A stretch of 64,000 nucleotides of DNA from Ascarosepion bandense (Eukaryota > Mollusca > Cephalopoda > Sepiida > Sepiidae): assembly GCA_037127315.1 (NCBI GenBank), contig JBBBDQ010001273.1, positions 3,707,501 through 3,771,500 of the forward strand, written 5' to 3'. Under the pieces are notes generated by a model that ran no database searches, had not been told where the DNA came from, and was given only the letters and a program-made list of their open reading frames with translations. Below, piece after piece: positions 11,270-22,755 of the stretch. Position numbers and translations under genes: made by a program. The stretch's first letter is position 1; each line of letters opens with the position of its first letter.

Positions 11270-11760
11270 TATCTACAAAAGCTCTTTTAGTAGGTTTATG
11301 TTCTTCCCTCTCCTGTCTCTTATTTTCGTCAATGTGAGTGTAGAATTTCTTAATCACTCTTTCTACATCATAGAATCTAGACATTTTAACTATATTTTTC
11401 TGATGCTAAGTTTAAGTGTTTTTTTTTCTTTTTTTTTTTTTGCTTCCATTTTCTCCAAAGCTTTGTGATTGTTCACTTGTCTAGTTCATGGTAATTTCGG
11501 CATCCTTCATCAGAACTACATTTCTGCTGCTTCATGTTTCTTCATCTGTGAGGATATTTTTCCAGCATTCACTGCATTATAAGAATAGCGATATTACATA
11601 ATACTAAAGTTTTCTTCGTTGTTGTTGACGAAATTTTTCTATTTCTTTTGCCAAAGGTTCATCTTTTGATCTGATCTTTGATATTTTTAAAATGTGAATT
11701 ATTATTTGTTTCAAGAAGTAGGATAACTTTTTTTATGTAGTGTTTGTTAACATTTCCCAT
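11270..11760 (-). pseudogene. RTE-type LINE fragment (degenerate)
   Basis: The minus strand at 11500-11700 matches the post-RT segment of RTE elements: reverse complement of cagcattcactgcattataa, catcagaactacatttctg and gttgacgaaatttttc, parallel to 400-560 in this window. All frames are broken. Confidence 0.6.
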
Positions 11761-11865
11761 CCCGTCCCAGGTATAATGTCTATCAAAAGCACACAATGCT
11801 GACATTTCAATTTTACCCGTTATATCTGGAATTGGAAATGCTTCATGTGATTAACTGTTAGACTT

Positions 11866-12912
11866 TTCGTACGCAGATGATGCCACAATTTACTCCTGCA
11901 TCAGTAAGAAATCCGACGAGGCGGACAAATATAACCTCGCTGCTGATCTTGCGAAGGACCTCCACTCAGTAGTGGACTGTGGTAAAAAGTGGCTTGTAAA
12001 TTTCAATGCTTCTAAAACGAAATTGCTATCTGTCAACCATCACAGGCAACCTCACCTGCCCCCATTAGCATGGATCAAGCGAGTCTGCCTGAAAGCAATA
12101 TACTGTGCTTCCTTGGCCTTACCATATCTTCCGACCTCAAGTGGAATTATTACATTGAGCCAATAGCTATATCCGCTGCTATTAAAGTTGGGTCACTGTT
12201 TTTTTCGCCTGAATCCATCTTGCACATATACAAATCAACCATCCACCCGTACTTAGAATACTGTTGTCAAATCTGGTCAGGCGCCTCTGCTGTTTATCTC
12301 AAACTTCTCGGCAGACTCCAAAGGAGAATCTGTAATGTAATTGGTCCCGACCTGGCAGTTCGGCTCCAGCCACTTTCTCACCAGCGGGATGTGGCTTCCC
12401 TCTGTCTATTCTACAAATATTTTCATGGCTTCTGCTCCGTCGAACTTAAGTCACTGGTGCCCCCATCACAATATATTCATGCAACCCGACTGGCAACAAG
12501 GTCCCACTCATTTACAGTTAGATCAACCAAATACAGCCGACCATTCAACTCTACCAGCTTCTTTTCTCGCACTTCTCGCCTGTGGAACTCCCTTCTATAT
12601 AACTGGTTTCCTGACGGCTACAACCTCCAGAAATTTAGAGGAAATTGCGACTTTTAGGAATTTAAATGCAATGTCAATACCAATCTCTTATCCACTTGAC
12701 GCTAGTCCTTTCTACATCACCCCGTATATCTTGTTCTTTTCCTTTCTCTCTATCTTTGCAACTGTCTTCACACCTGTGTTCACATCCTTCTCTTGCCCTT
12801 TCTCTGACACCCCCTGTAACTGATTCGACTTTCTCTTCACTCTCCTCCTAAACTTTTACTCTTATGTAACCCCCTGCGCATCTGTAGCGGCACTGTCTTG
12901 CTTGGAATGAAA
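11866..12912 (+). pseudogene. Jockey/CR1-like LINE, 5'-truncated RT and 3' end
   Basis: The reverse transcriptase of a non-LTR retrotransposon, cut on the 5' side. It begins just before the catalytic box (SYADDATIYS, about 11869-11898) and continues as KKWLVNFNASKTKLLSVNHH. A frameshift near 12070 then switches frame to SSDLKWNYYIEP, ESILHIYKSTIHPYLEYCC, LQRRICNVIGPDL, VASLCLFYKYFHGFCS and FFSRTSRLWNSL. The 3' UTR ends at taaccccctgcgcatctg and the gcactgtcttgcttgg tail. The endonuclease and the RT fingers are missing. It is less intact than the copy at 14955-16509. Confidence 0.9.
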
Positions 12913-13899
12913 CGATGTTTGGTATAGCTGCAGCCAAGAACTAATGTCGATGAACCGTTTGAAATATAATGCCGGACAACGTGTGTACAAAAATATATTC
13001 ACTGGCTTATTCTCTGCAATCAACATGATGGTTGTGTGTAGAGGAATGCTCAGAGGGACACGCAACTAACTAGAGACTGCTAGAGTTGTCTGTCCTTGAG
13101 TTCTTTTCGCGTCCGAGCCTGTCTGCTCATTATTCCTGTCTATCTGGACCTGGAAAAACCCGCACTTATGTATAGGTTCAGGCTCTGTCAAGTTTCACCC
13201 AATTATGTCATTCCCGAGCAAGCCTAATCACCAATGTTATCTTTGGCCAGTTGAATTTTGACGTAAATACTTTATTGTTATTTCAATGGTCAATTTTTTC
13301 CAACTTCGACACGCTGACGCAAATGCGTGCTTATATCATTGTTTCTGACCCAGAATATTTTTCTCGTCGGCTCTAAATTATAGTTAATTGTTTTGTAACC
13401 CGAAATAATTTAATGTAAATTATTTTCTCTTCTGATCGAATAATTTAATTAAACTCTTTCCATTATTAATATTTCGTAACTTTGATAACCGGCGTTGTTT
13501 CCACAATACAATTTATTTTTGTTTTTGCATTCCAGCTTTGACGGAAATCATCGCGTGTCCTTTCCGCTTTCGACAGGAATAAATTCTTTTCAAGTTTAAG
13601 TATATTCCGTTGGTTTCCAGAACATATAACTCCTTGACTACTTTGTTTCAATTGATTTGGGCACAGTCGTTAGTAAAGCGCATATTTTTAAGTTTAGGTC
13701 CGCTGGTAATAAAACCTAATAGGTTTTAAAGTTCTCTCAAAATCAATTAAAACGTTATTTCTGGTGAGAAAAAACACATGTCGTTATGCTCATGGAGCTC
13801 GCATTCATTTGCAGCTCAATAAAGATAGATTTACTGGGGTATTTCCGGTATTTCGCTGCTGTCGTAGATTTCAAGTATAATATATATAACCATATAAAC
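12913..13899. other. Spacer, no gene seen
   Basis: 13070-13230 is a higher-complexity block (cttttcgcgtccgagcctg, tggacctggaaaaacccgc) that could be an LTR or UTR remnant. No diagnostic ends were found. The rest is AT-rich. Confidence 0.4.
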
Positions 13900-14953
13900 T
13901 AAGATTTGGTTCCGTCTAAGATAATTAAAGTAAGATTTGATGACAGATATATAGTTTTACACATTATGTAAGTTGCAAGACAAATTTGAAGGAAGAGATC
14001 GCTTATACTTAAATCAGAAAGAGAGATAGAAATATCTGGGACGTATAAGATGTGTTTTGAGTATGTAACACCAGAAGGAGATACTGAAGGTAAGATAGAC
14101 ATATAGAAACAGCGAGTATCTTACTAAGCTTATGAAAATGAATGATACAATATGCAGTAAGATCAACGGTAAGAAAGTAGAAATTCTATAGTGCTACAAA
14201 AGAAGATGTGGAGAGGGATGATCACTTACGTCTTAGTAGACATTACAAGAAAAAAGAACATTATCAATCTATTGTCTAAGGAAGTCAGAAACTTGGTTCT
14301 TGCTACATGATTAAATTTCTGTACTTTCTTGATCATGACATCCTCAATACGTAACTCACACCTTCGGCCACCACTTTTGCTGACATCCTCAATACGTAAC
14401 TCACACCTTCGGCCACCACTTTTGCTGACATCCTCAATACGTAACTCACACCTTCGGCCACCACTTTTGCTGACATCCTCAATACGTAACTCACACCTTC
14501 GGCCACCACTTTTGCTGACATCCTCAATACGTAACTCACACCTTCGGCCACCACTTTTGCTGACATCCTCAATACGTAACTCACACCTTCGGCCACCACT
14601 TTTGCTGACATCCTCAATACGTAACTCACACCTTCGGCCACCACTTTTGCTGACATCCTCAATACGTAACTCACACCTTTGGCCACCACTTTTGCTGACA
14701 TCCTCAATACGTAACTCACACCTTCGGCCACCACTTTTGCTGACAACCATATATTCTGTCTTCTTAACCTTAATAGTTATTCTATTCTTGCTTTCCATTT
14801 TTCTATATTTTCGAAAATTTCTTTCAGTTTCCTTTTCTCGACTACCATCAATATGGTGTCATCTGTGCATCTGATACTATTAAGAATATTTCCGTCAATA
14901 ATGAGCCCCGGTACATCTTCTGGGACTTGTTATTGATTAGATATGTAAGTAAA
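13900..14953 (-). pseudogene. RTE-type LINE RT fragment carrying an internal tandem array
   Basis: Reading the minus strand from 14940 leftward gives LEDVPGLIIDGNILNSIR, then a degraded catalytic box with an intact DDTILM (about 14845-14875), then KKTEYMVVSK at about 14745-14775. This order is typical of RTE-clade reverse transcriptases just after motif C. The ORF then enters a 45-bp repeat array, and emerges as IKKVQKFNHVA, corresponding to the usual 'lysine-phenylalanine-lys-tyr-leu' segment. Sequence left of 14280 is no longer recognisable. The right edge is cut by the insertion of the Jockey-like LINE at 14955. It is not functional. Confidence 0.75.
14341..14745 (-). repeat. 45-bp tandem array, nine units, in frame inside RTE remnant
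   Basis: Nine head-to-tail units start at 14341, 14386, 14431 and so on to 14701, each beginning tcctcaatacgtaactcac. They are identical by eye except for one C-to-T change near 14680. Because 45 is a multiple of three, both strands stay open through the array. The minus strand reads a 15-residue unit containing RRCELRIEDVSKSGG. The unit derives from the LINE ORF itself: KTEYMVVSK abuts it on one side. No unique spacers are present, so this is not a CRISPR-type array. Confidence 0.95.
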
Positions 14954-16509
14954 TTTTTTTTTTAATCATTTCACGCCGAGCAAGGCGGAAACGCCACTGA
15001 TGTGCAGGGGGTTACATAAATGTAAAAAGATTAATTAGAAAAGAGTGAGGAGTACAAACTAGTTAGAAAGGAACAATAGAAAGGCGGTGCGATGACAGAT
15101 ACATAGGTGGAGAGAAAGGGAAGGTTATACAGGGGTGGGGAGAGAGCTAGAGTCCAGTGGTTAGTAGATGAGTATTGACTTTGCATTTAAATTTCTGGAG
15201 GTTGTAGCCGTCAGGAAAGCAAGAATACGGGAGCGAGTTCCACAGGCGGGAAGTGCGAGAGAAGAAGCTGCAGGAGTAGAATTGTCGTCTGCATTTGGCT
15301 AACCTGACTGTGAATGGGTGGGACCCAGTTGCCAGTCTCGTTGCACGAGTAAACACTTGTTGAGGAGGCATCAGTGACTTAAGCTCGTCCGAGCAGAAGC
15401 CATGAAAGTATTTATAGAACAGACAAAGGGAGGCCACATTTCGACGATGGGGAAGTGGCTGCAGGCGAGTCACCAGATCAGTACCTATCACATTACAGAC
15501 TCTCCTTTGGAGCTTGTCAAGAACACTGAGGAGAACGGCAGGGGCACCTGACCATAAATGGCAGCAGTACTCCATGCACGGACGGATGGTTGACTTGTAT
15601 ATATGCAGGATGGATTCAGGTGGAAAAAACATCCTGGATCGACATAGTGACCCAACCTTCTTAGCAGTAGATTTTGCTATGGATTCAATATAGTGGTTCC
15701 ATTTGAGGTCTGAGGACAGGGTAAGTCCGAGGAGGCGTAGTGTATTACTCTCCGGGAGAATCGCTTGGTCCATGCTTATGGGAGGCAGGAGAGGTTGCCT
15801 GTAATGGTTGACAGACAACAGCTTGGTCTTAGATGAATTGAAGTTGACAAGCCACTTCTTGCCCCAGTCCACCACAGAGTGTAGATTCCGCTCAAGGTCA
15901 GCAGCGAGATTATGTCTGTCCGCCACGACAGGTTTCTTACTGGAGCGGGAGTATATTGTAGTGTCATCTGCGTAGATGCCTACTTGGGACTTGATCTCAT
16001 CTGGGAGGTCGTTGATGAAAATAAGGAAGAGCGTCGGGTCCAGGATAGAGCCCTGTGGGACACCAGCATTCGTGTTGTAGGACGAAGAGGCACGCCCATT
16101 CAGAACGACCTTCATTTTGCGGTTATTTAAGGAAGATTGGATTAAGTCAAGCAGGCGACTGGTAGTACCATAACCGCGTAGTTTGCATAGGAGGCCAGGG
16201 TGCCAAACCCTGTCGAAAGCCTTGGAGATGTCCAGAGCAACCGCGCGAGCCTCGTCAGACTCATCAAAGGCCTGTAGCATGTACTCTGTTACGGTTGTTA
16301 GCAGGTCGGCCGTGGACCTGGCAAAGCGGAATCCATATTGCCTGTCGGAGAACAGTTTGTGGGCGGTGAGATGATGAACTATTTCAGCATTGATTATAGC
16401 CTCGAATACTTTCTCGAATATCGGTAGAAGACTGATAGGGCGATAGTTGGATGGGTCCGAGGGTTCACCACAATTCTTAAATACAGGAACGACTGAATAC
16501 GAGTTATAT
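14954..16509 (-). mobile_element. Jockey/CR1-like LINE, 5'-truncated, RT frame uninterrupted
   Basis: The best-preserved LINE in the window. The minus-strand frame is open from the left stop at about 15147 to about 16508, roughly 450 codons. Its first methionine is at 16280, but the RT homology begins upstream of that. Order of motifs: YRPISLLPIFEKVFEA; DRQYGFRFARSTADLL; ALDISKAFDRVWHPGLL (motif A); GVPQGSILDPTLFLIFINDL (motif B); IYADDTTIYS (motif C, catalytic Asp pair intact); KKWLVNFNSSKTKLLSVN; SSDLKWNHYIES; CNVIGTDL; FFSRTSRLWNSLP. The endonuclease half is absent, as expected of 5' truncation during target-primed reverse transcription. The 3' UTR ends in the ccccctgcacatcagtggcg tail and a ten-base poly(A) on the minus strand (14954-14963). 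GC is clearly higher than in the flanks. It sits against an RTE remnant on its 3' side. Confidence 0.93.
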
Positions 16510-17069
16510 CATTTTCATACACCAAGTTTGTTCCTAGTTTCCTTACATACTACTTGTATATATTTACTTTAAAAATGAAACTTACCGTATTTCATAGAGG
16601 TACCTTATGAAGTACTTGAGTGTGATCTTGAGTTTTGTTTAACGGTATATCAACCTCTTCTTGGTTATTTAATGCCAAAAAGGTGGGTTTCCAGGATATT
16701 TTTTCTAAGCTCGGTTATAGTGAGAAGTTTGATTTAGCAAGATTTTGATTATTGGTAATATTTTTTCCTGGAAAAATTTATTGCTAGTAATATTTGTTAA
16801 AAAATGTATTCCTTGAATTTTTACTATAAATGTATTTTTACACTTTCATAGATTTTTAACTCCAGTTTGGGAGTTAAATATTTGCCCATAGCTGGGACCC
16901 TAACAGGTGTTACCTCCCCGAATCAGGGTGGGCCTTAGAACAGCAGCAATTAAAAGGTGAACAACATCCGAATTCCGAGGTCTTGCTGCCAGATATTATG
17001 AAATATATTTTTATCATCTACAGAATATAGTTACAGATCGTTCCTCATTTCTCTTGCTTACCCTCATAT
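16510..17069. other. Spacer, no gene seen
   Basis: AT-rich. 16870-16990 has moderate GC (aacaggtgttacctccccg) but no frame or family match. Confidence 0.45.
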
Positions 17070-17740
17070 CACTCTTGTCATAAAAATTGTATTTCTTGAT
17101 CCAGTGTCCTGGGAAAAGCCAAAGCCTTCTTACTATGTCCGCAATTTAATTTTGCTACCATGTCTAGTATTAGTTTAGCTGATTGTCTAATGTATTTTGT
17201 GCTCGTTCTCATGTGTTTTCTTTGGTTGCGCCAGGAATATTTATCACCTGAGATTTTCCGGTATTTCACTGCTGTTGTATATTTCATCTGTCATTTTCGG
17301 TGATCTGTCCAATCGTCAAATCATTAAAAACACCCAGTTTCTGTTGCATTCACATCTTCACCAGCTGATTTGTTTGTCTTGGTCTTTGTCAGTGCTGACC
17401 TACTCTCAGACTTTACAGTCACTTTCATCCTTTTTTATATTGTATGTTGTTCTTTGTTGTGATTGAAAAGTTCTCCAATGTATCCATTCTATCACCGTTA
17501 TACATTTTCTTTGCTAATCATGATTTTTCCCATAAGAAGATTTGCCAAATAAACTGGCATTTTGTCCTGTTGTGTATTTTTTCTTTTTTTCTTTTTCTCC
17601 ATTACATTTACATTTCTTATACAGTTTTTGATCTCTGCACATTTCTCATCAAGCTCCCCTCACCATTTTCTGCTTGCTTGCATTCACTTCACATGATTTC
17701 CTTTAATTTAAATTTCTGTGCCATTTCTTAGAGTTATATG
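17070..17740 (-). pseudogene. RTE-type LINE, mid-ORF fragment (degenerate)
   Basis: The minus strand at 17190-17300 contains DEIYNSSEIPENL and then IFLAQPKKTHENEHKIH. These parallel NEIYNSGVILNHLSRSIF and the following segment in the larger RTE copy at 54997-55512, immediately N-terminal to the RT core. The region 17340-17740 corresponds, with heavy divergence, to the upstream linker (compare 55300-55600). It has many stops. Confidence 0.6.
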
Positions 17741-17911
17741 CTCTCAGTCTTTGCTTGGTTCGAGATGTAACAATTATTATTTACACTTTTTCTTTCTTTC
17801 CTCGAAATTACATTTGCAGTTATCACCCCTGGTTTTCTTAATGCTTGAGTGTCTGACGTGTTCCAAATCATTATAAACATCGATTTTCTCTACAACTAAG
17901 CTGCAGTTGGA

Positions 17912-18150
17912 TTTTACATTGTGGTGCAATGGATATCGGCTCGGAATAAGAAATCGGAGAGCTAAGTTCGAATTCCAGTTGAATTCGTTGCAATCACTTG
18001 CACACAAATATCCTTGGGAAAGGTATGAATCCATCTCCTCTCTCCAGCTGTGGATTGAATCGGAGAACAAATTGGATTCTGTGGCCTTGGTTGGCAACCA
18101 GTCTACCACAGAAAGAAATGGCAATCTGTCGAGGAAAAACCTTCTGAACG
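17912..18150 (+). repeat. SINE-A copy, 3' truncated
   Basis: The head ttgtggtgcaatggatatcg and the B box aagttcgaattcc are clear. It ends within the body at about gtcgaggaaaaaccttctg, lacking the tail. Confidence 0.9.
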
Positions 18151-18204
18151 CTCTCTTCCAACATTGAGCCAGCATGGGAGAGTAGACTCATAAAATTAAC
18201 ATGA

Positions 18205-18415
18205 AGATACTGCTGTCACACCTAGTCAAGGCTCCTGCTATTCATCTCGGGGTTCTTGACAAAATTCAAAGGAAAATCAGCAATGTTATTGATCCCGACT
18301 TGGTAGCTCAACTTCAGTCACTTTCTCACCGACGTAATGTGGCTTCCCTCTGTCTCTTCTACAAATACTTTCATGGCTTCAGCTCCAATGAGCTTCGCTC
18401 CCTGCAATTCTTAAG
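18205..18415 (+). pseudogene. Jockey/CR1-like LINE scrap
   Basis: Encodes LDKIQRKISNVIDPDLVAQL, SLSHRRNVASLCLFYKYFHG and SSNELRSL, the segment after the RT core. Both ends are lost. Confidence 0.85.
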
Positions 18416-19045
18416 TCTGATATACAGTTTGATTTTATTTATATTTATCTCAGGTTATTTCTCATTAAGTCATTTATCTTTTGCATGCTTGCATTTATTT
18501 CTGCTATTTTTTCTTTTATCTCATTTATTATGCGTCACAGCTTGGCTCAAGAATTTCAAGTGCCATTCATTTGTGTTTCTTCTCACGAGATGAATTCTAC
18601 TGTTACCATACTTAATATTCTTCATTTTGAATCTCTGATCTGTTCCCCAGTTGGATTGATTTGTCTTTTTACAGATTCTTAGCCTTTCGTTGTGTTTTTA
18701 AACTCGAAACATATTTTTGGATAACAACAAGAATTCTTTTTTTGCTGCTTGAAATATTGTATAATCACATATTTTTAAGAATAGCAATTATATTTCTTAT
18801 GGATTTTTTTGTATTATTTTATTTTTTATTGCAAAAACAACCATTATTTTTCGAAAAAAGTTCTGTTCTTTAGATGAATTATGTCATGGATTGAATTATA
18901 TCACTCCATGCTACGAAATATATATTCGTTATTGCTTGTGCACAAACGAATATATTTTTTCTGTATTCATCACGGACTCTGCGCCCGTAATAGCTAAACA
19001 TTTCACTTCCGCATTTCCTCCCTACTCTTGCATTTAGTTTCTTCA
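18416..19045. other. Spacer, no gene seen
   Basis: T-rich, with short Phe/Leu-rich frames only. Confidence 0.5.
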
Positions 19046-19049
19046 TGAT

Positions 19050-19185
19050 ATTGGTGCAATGGATAACTGACAAATTGGAGAATCAAGTTCAAATCTGAGC
19101 CGGGTTCATTTATGCGAAAATACCATTGAGAAAGATATGAATCCATCTCCTTCATAAATTAGGGGTTAAATAGCAGGACTTGCAT
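19050..19185 (+). repeat. SINE-A head and part of body
   Basis: attggtgcaatggataac, then caagttcaaatctgagcc, gaaaataccattgagaaag and ggggttaaatagcaggac. Diverged; stops before the tail. Confidence 0.75.
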
Positions 19186-19249
19186 CTAGAATAATTATTC
19201 TCAAAATTTTTTTCATGCTATACGTACACGTAAAAAAAGATTTATCCTC

Positions 19250-19320
19250 ATAATTCAGAATACGTTTTGATTTTAAATAGTCCACAAAAGGTTGATAAGC
19301 CGTAAAAAATCAAATCAGTC
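19250..19320 (+). repeat. Tail of 5S/tRNA chimeric SINE (family S)
   Basis: gattttaaatagtccacaa then ggttgataagccgtaaaaa. The same tail ends the chimeric copies at 60553 and, in reverse, at 36232, 47515 and 50575. Confidence 0.55.
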
Positions 19321-19624
19321 ATTTTCCATGATACTGATAATTTCTTGGGATTTCTTCTGATGTGGGTGCATGAACCAAAGTGATTTCCATATTGAATGGA
19401 TTCCCTTTCCGTTTAATTAGAGGCGCTCTGTCTAACACCTCTTCGTGTTCCCAAACACACTTCCACCTGCATTTATCTAATATTAGCCAGACTTCTCTTT
19501 CATTGATATCTCCTCATGCGAGTAAAGTTTTGAGATCGTTTCTTACAAAATCACTCTCGTTTTATCATCTTTCCTCATATACTCCCATAATGTTAATAGT
19601 GAGTTTTTGTTTCATTTTCTGTTT

Positions 19625-19910
19625 TGTTTAATGTGGCTTCCCCGTTTCTCTTCTACAAATACTTTCACGGCTTCTGCTCCGATGAACTTAGCTCACTGGT
19701 GCCCCCTATGTGTGAATTTACTCTAGCTATTAGATTAGCAACTAGGTCTCACCCTTTTACTGTGGACCCCAAAAAATGTAAACACAACTTCTACACTAAT
19801 AGCTTCTTTTCTCGTACTTTCCGCCTGTTTACTTCCCGACAGCTAAAATCTCCAAGAATTTAAATGGAAAGTCAAAAGTCAACTCCTATCTCACTGACTT
19901 ACATTCTCTT

Positions 19911-19942
<32 letters not shown>

Positions 19943-20115
19943 ATGCTATTTTCTCTGTCCACTCCACTCTCATCTGTATTCTCATCCTTCTCTTACCCAC
20001 CTTCTGAAACCCCCTATAACCTGTCCCTCTTTCTCATAACTTTTCTCCTATGTAACTCCCTGCGTACCAGTGGCAGTAAATTGCCTTGTTTGGGGCGATA
20101 TGATTATAAAAAATA
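19625..20115 (+). pseudogene. Jockey/CR1-like LINE 3' end
   Basis: Encodes NVASPFLFYKYFHGFCSDEL, SSLVPP, ATRSHPFTVD-like and FFSRTFRL, then the 3' UTR with a (CT)n run at 19911-19942. It ends in the tail gtaactccctgcgtaccagt, gccttgtttggggcgatatg and an A-rich end. Truncated at 5' and frameshifted. Confidence 0.85.
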
Positions 20116-20204
20116 AAAAATAAAGGCGTTATGTTGTAATTGTCATGTAATTTTCACTCTAAGCAATTCAACCAGACAAAAATCTCGCAGGTAGTTGATA
20201 TTTT

Positions 20205-20345
20205 TCTTCTTCATTTTTTCTACAATAGGAGTAGACTGGATTGCTTATCGTCTGGGTCTCACTCTTCCCCAGTCTTTTGAACAGGAGTAGTGGTTTTTCT
20301 CCTGTTTCCTGTTTAGGATTGGATTTCCGGTTCCTTCTAACGTAG
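20205..20345 (+). repeat. Family-B SINE monomer
   Basis: ggagtagactggattgc, tcgtctgggtctcactc, cagtcttttgaacaggag and ttaggattggatttccggtt. Same unit as in the dimers at 6897, 25520 and 47095, but without the LINE-like tail. Confidence 0.75.
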
Positions 20346-20395
20346 GGCACTGAAAAACAGCATAGCATGATGTTAAAAAGCCTCAAAGTGTGAGT

Positions 20396-21440
20396 GTCAA
20401 AATGTTTATGCTATTATTAAGAGAAAAGGTCAAAGTATTTTTAAATATTTAAAAAAATTTTAATCCTTTCTAACACGTTCGAAATTTTGGTTAAAACTTG
20501 TTTTTTTTTTTGTCAACAGGTGATCAGATTTTTACCAGAGTTTACTTTGATAAATGCAATATTTTGAAAATCACTTTTTCCGGTGAAAAACACATTAATT
20601 TGGAAATTATTGCACAAAACAAATAATAATAGAATTTTAATGAAACATTCAGGATTTATTCACAAATGATTTAAATTATTTTTAGAATTATTATATTTAT
20701 AAAATCTTGGTAAATATTTTTTTACATCTATTACCCCCCCTACCAACACCACCTGAATTTTCTAGAAATCAGTACCTGAATTTTCAGTACCTGAATTTTC
20801 TAGAAATCGACTACTGTTCGCAAACTCTGTTTTATTAGTTAAATGCAGGATTCCTTGGGGAATGTAAACCACCCTTTTTTTAAACAGTTACCACTTTTAA
20901 GAAAATTTCTCCAAATTATGTCTGTATTAAGTTATTAAGCAAACATTATATTTACTAAACGAAAACTGAAGATCTTCTCCGAATTCTGTTTGTATTAAGT
21001 TCTTAAATGAAGACTATATATACTAAACGATAATTGAAAATCTTAATACAAATCTTCATGCGCCAACATTTTTAAAATAATTTTTTTTAAATTTCTGTGT
21101 AGAAATCTTTTTTTTATATATGAAATGTCATAAATGACATATCATTAGAAGGTCATGTATTTCAAGGGTTGTTCCCCTTACGAAACGTTTACTTAGATTT
21201 CATAAATTTATGTCAATTTTGGTCAGTCATACTTAGCTTGTCAACACATCTTGCTGTCATCAATTATTTAACGTGTCAGAAAAATATGACCACCGTGATT
21301 AACAAACATTTGTATTCTAAATTTCATGCTATAAGCATGTAATAATTATTTAAAATCAGATTCATTTTAAATTTAATTTAAAATTTGCTAGTTTTCCTAA
21401 TATAACGTGTCACAGTTATTTCATTTTTGCAAGATTTTTA
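20396..21440 (+). repeat. AT-rich dispersed repeat, family D
   Basis: Aligns end to end with 56818-57965. Landmarks: tgtttatgctattattaaga, tcgaaattttggttaaaac, gaaaaacacattaatttgg, ttattagttaaatgcagga, ccacccttttttt-like run, agggttgttccccttacg and gcaagatttttacaaatg. Non-coding; probably a non-autonomous element or a decayed larger one. Confidence 0.8.
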
Positions 21441-21599
21441 CAAATGTGAAAATACAATTTCTATTTTAAATACACCAGACTATTTTGCTTACGGGTAATA
21501 GTAAATTTAATCATTTAGCTTTCAATTAAACCTAAAATGAAAGCTTCAAGAAAGCTTTGCTGTTTTTAAAACTTCACGTTAAAACTTAGGTATTGAAAA

Positions 21600-21704
21600 T
21601 GAGTGGAGGTATCTATTCTAAAGTCTATTTTAACTCTACACTTCTAACGTCTCCGCTTAAAACTCTGAAGTTTTATTTACTATTTCTTTACATTTTTCTT
21701 CTCA
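21600..21704 (+). repeat. Family-B SINE fragment
   Basis: tctaaagtctattttaactc, cttctaacgtctccgcttaa and ttatttactatttc match the inter-unit part of the dimer at 47140-47215. Confidence 0.55.
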
Positions 21705-21855
21705 TACCGAGTTCGAATCCCAGTTGAATTCATTGCATTCATTTACGCACAATTACCCTTGTAGAAGGTATGAGTCTATCTCTTCTTCCTTCAGCTATGG
21801 GTTAAATAGCATGCAGATAGGGTTCTATAGCTTTGGCTAGCAACCAGTTTACCTT
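21705..21855 (+). repeat. SINE-A fragment
   Basis: Starts at the B box (accgagttcgaatccc), runs through atttacgcacaattaccct and gggttaaatagcatgcag, and stops near gcaaccagtttacc. Confidence 0.8.
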
Positions 21856-22526
21856 GTACGAAGGAGAAAGAGATTTGCGTAGAGTTAATACTCCTAGCTG
21901 TAAAAAATATCAAGTTAAAAAAGCATCGTCGTCGATGGCCTATGCTACACTGGAAGAGGTGGGTGTTAAAAAAGTTAAACCTTACTGAAACTACGCAATA
22001 GCCATATTAGGTTAAATCGATCACCTACCTCTGCATTAAAAAATGTTTTTCTGCGTTGTTTTAAACTGAATGTAAATAATATTTCTTTTAATTCATATTA
22101 ATTAAAATTTAAACCAGTTAATAAAGTTTTAGCTTGAGTTTAAACTCAAATAAAGTTTTAGAAAAGTATATTATATTTTTGAAAGATTTTTAATAAAGAG
22201 AATTATGTTGTTTTCACAGATTTGTCAATATGGCCAATTTTAGCGATTTAAAATATCATTCGAATCAATTTAAATTTGGTGACAAATACAACAAATTATT
22301 TTGCTCATTGAAAATATAAAATTTACTCTATTAGTTTATAATAAAACTAAAGTAAAAAGTTTCCAGATTTTTTTTTCAGTTTTAAAATGAGATTTTAAGC
22401 CGTAGGTGTAATTTTTTAGAGGTGCTACAACCCATTAATAATATGTTACAATAAGACTAGTCATAAAAATTAACCTAAGAAATAAGATGGTGTATAACTA
22501 GTAGTAAAAATTTACCCTTTCGATCC
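21856..22526. other. Spacer, no gene seen
   Basis: AT-rich; no repeat or coding signal recognised. Confidence 0.5.
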
Positions 22527-22755
22527 ATGATCGACTAGTCAGAAACCTTTTCTGCAGTAGGTTACTATTTTTTCTTTTTTTTTTTGCAGTTGACTAGTTG
22601 CCAACCAGAGATATAAAATCCAGTCTTTCCTGCTATTTAACCCAAAGCTGGAGGGAGAAGCGCGTGAGTGAATATACCGAACTCAGCTGACACTTGAACT
22701 CGGCTCTATTGATTTCTTATTCTGAGGCAAAATCCATTACACCACAACACACATC
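22527..22755 (-). repeat. SINE-A copy, diverged
   Basis: tgcagtaggttactatt, then tgctatttaacccaaagctg, and the head ccattacaccacaacacaca. The extreme tail is missing. Confidence 0.8.

Noticed and set aside
14341..14745. CRISPR-like regular repeat
   Set aside because: Units are directly abutting with no unique spacers, and the host is a eukaryotic nuclear genome.
14226..14874. Open frames of 137-190 codons on both strands across the 45-bp array, looking like a repetitive protein
   Set aside because: They are kept open by the multiple-of-three period. The minus-strand frame derives from a decayed RTE ORF, with no independent start context or domain.
15776..16374. Plus-strand frames of 60-72 codons opposite the LINE
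   Set aside because: Shadows of the minus-strand reverse-transcriptase frame.
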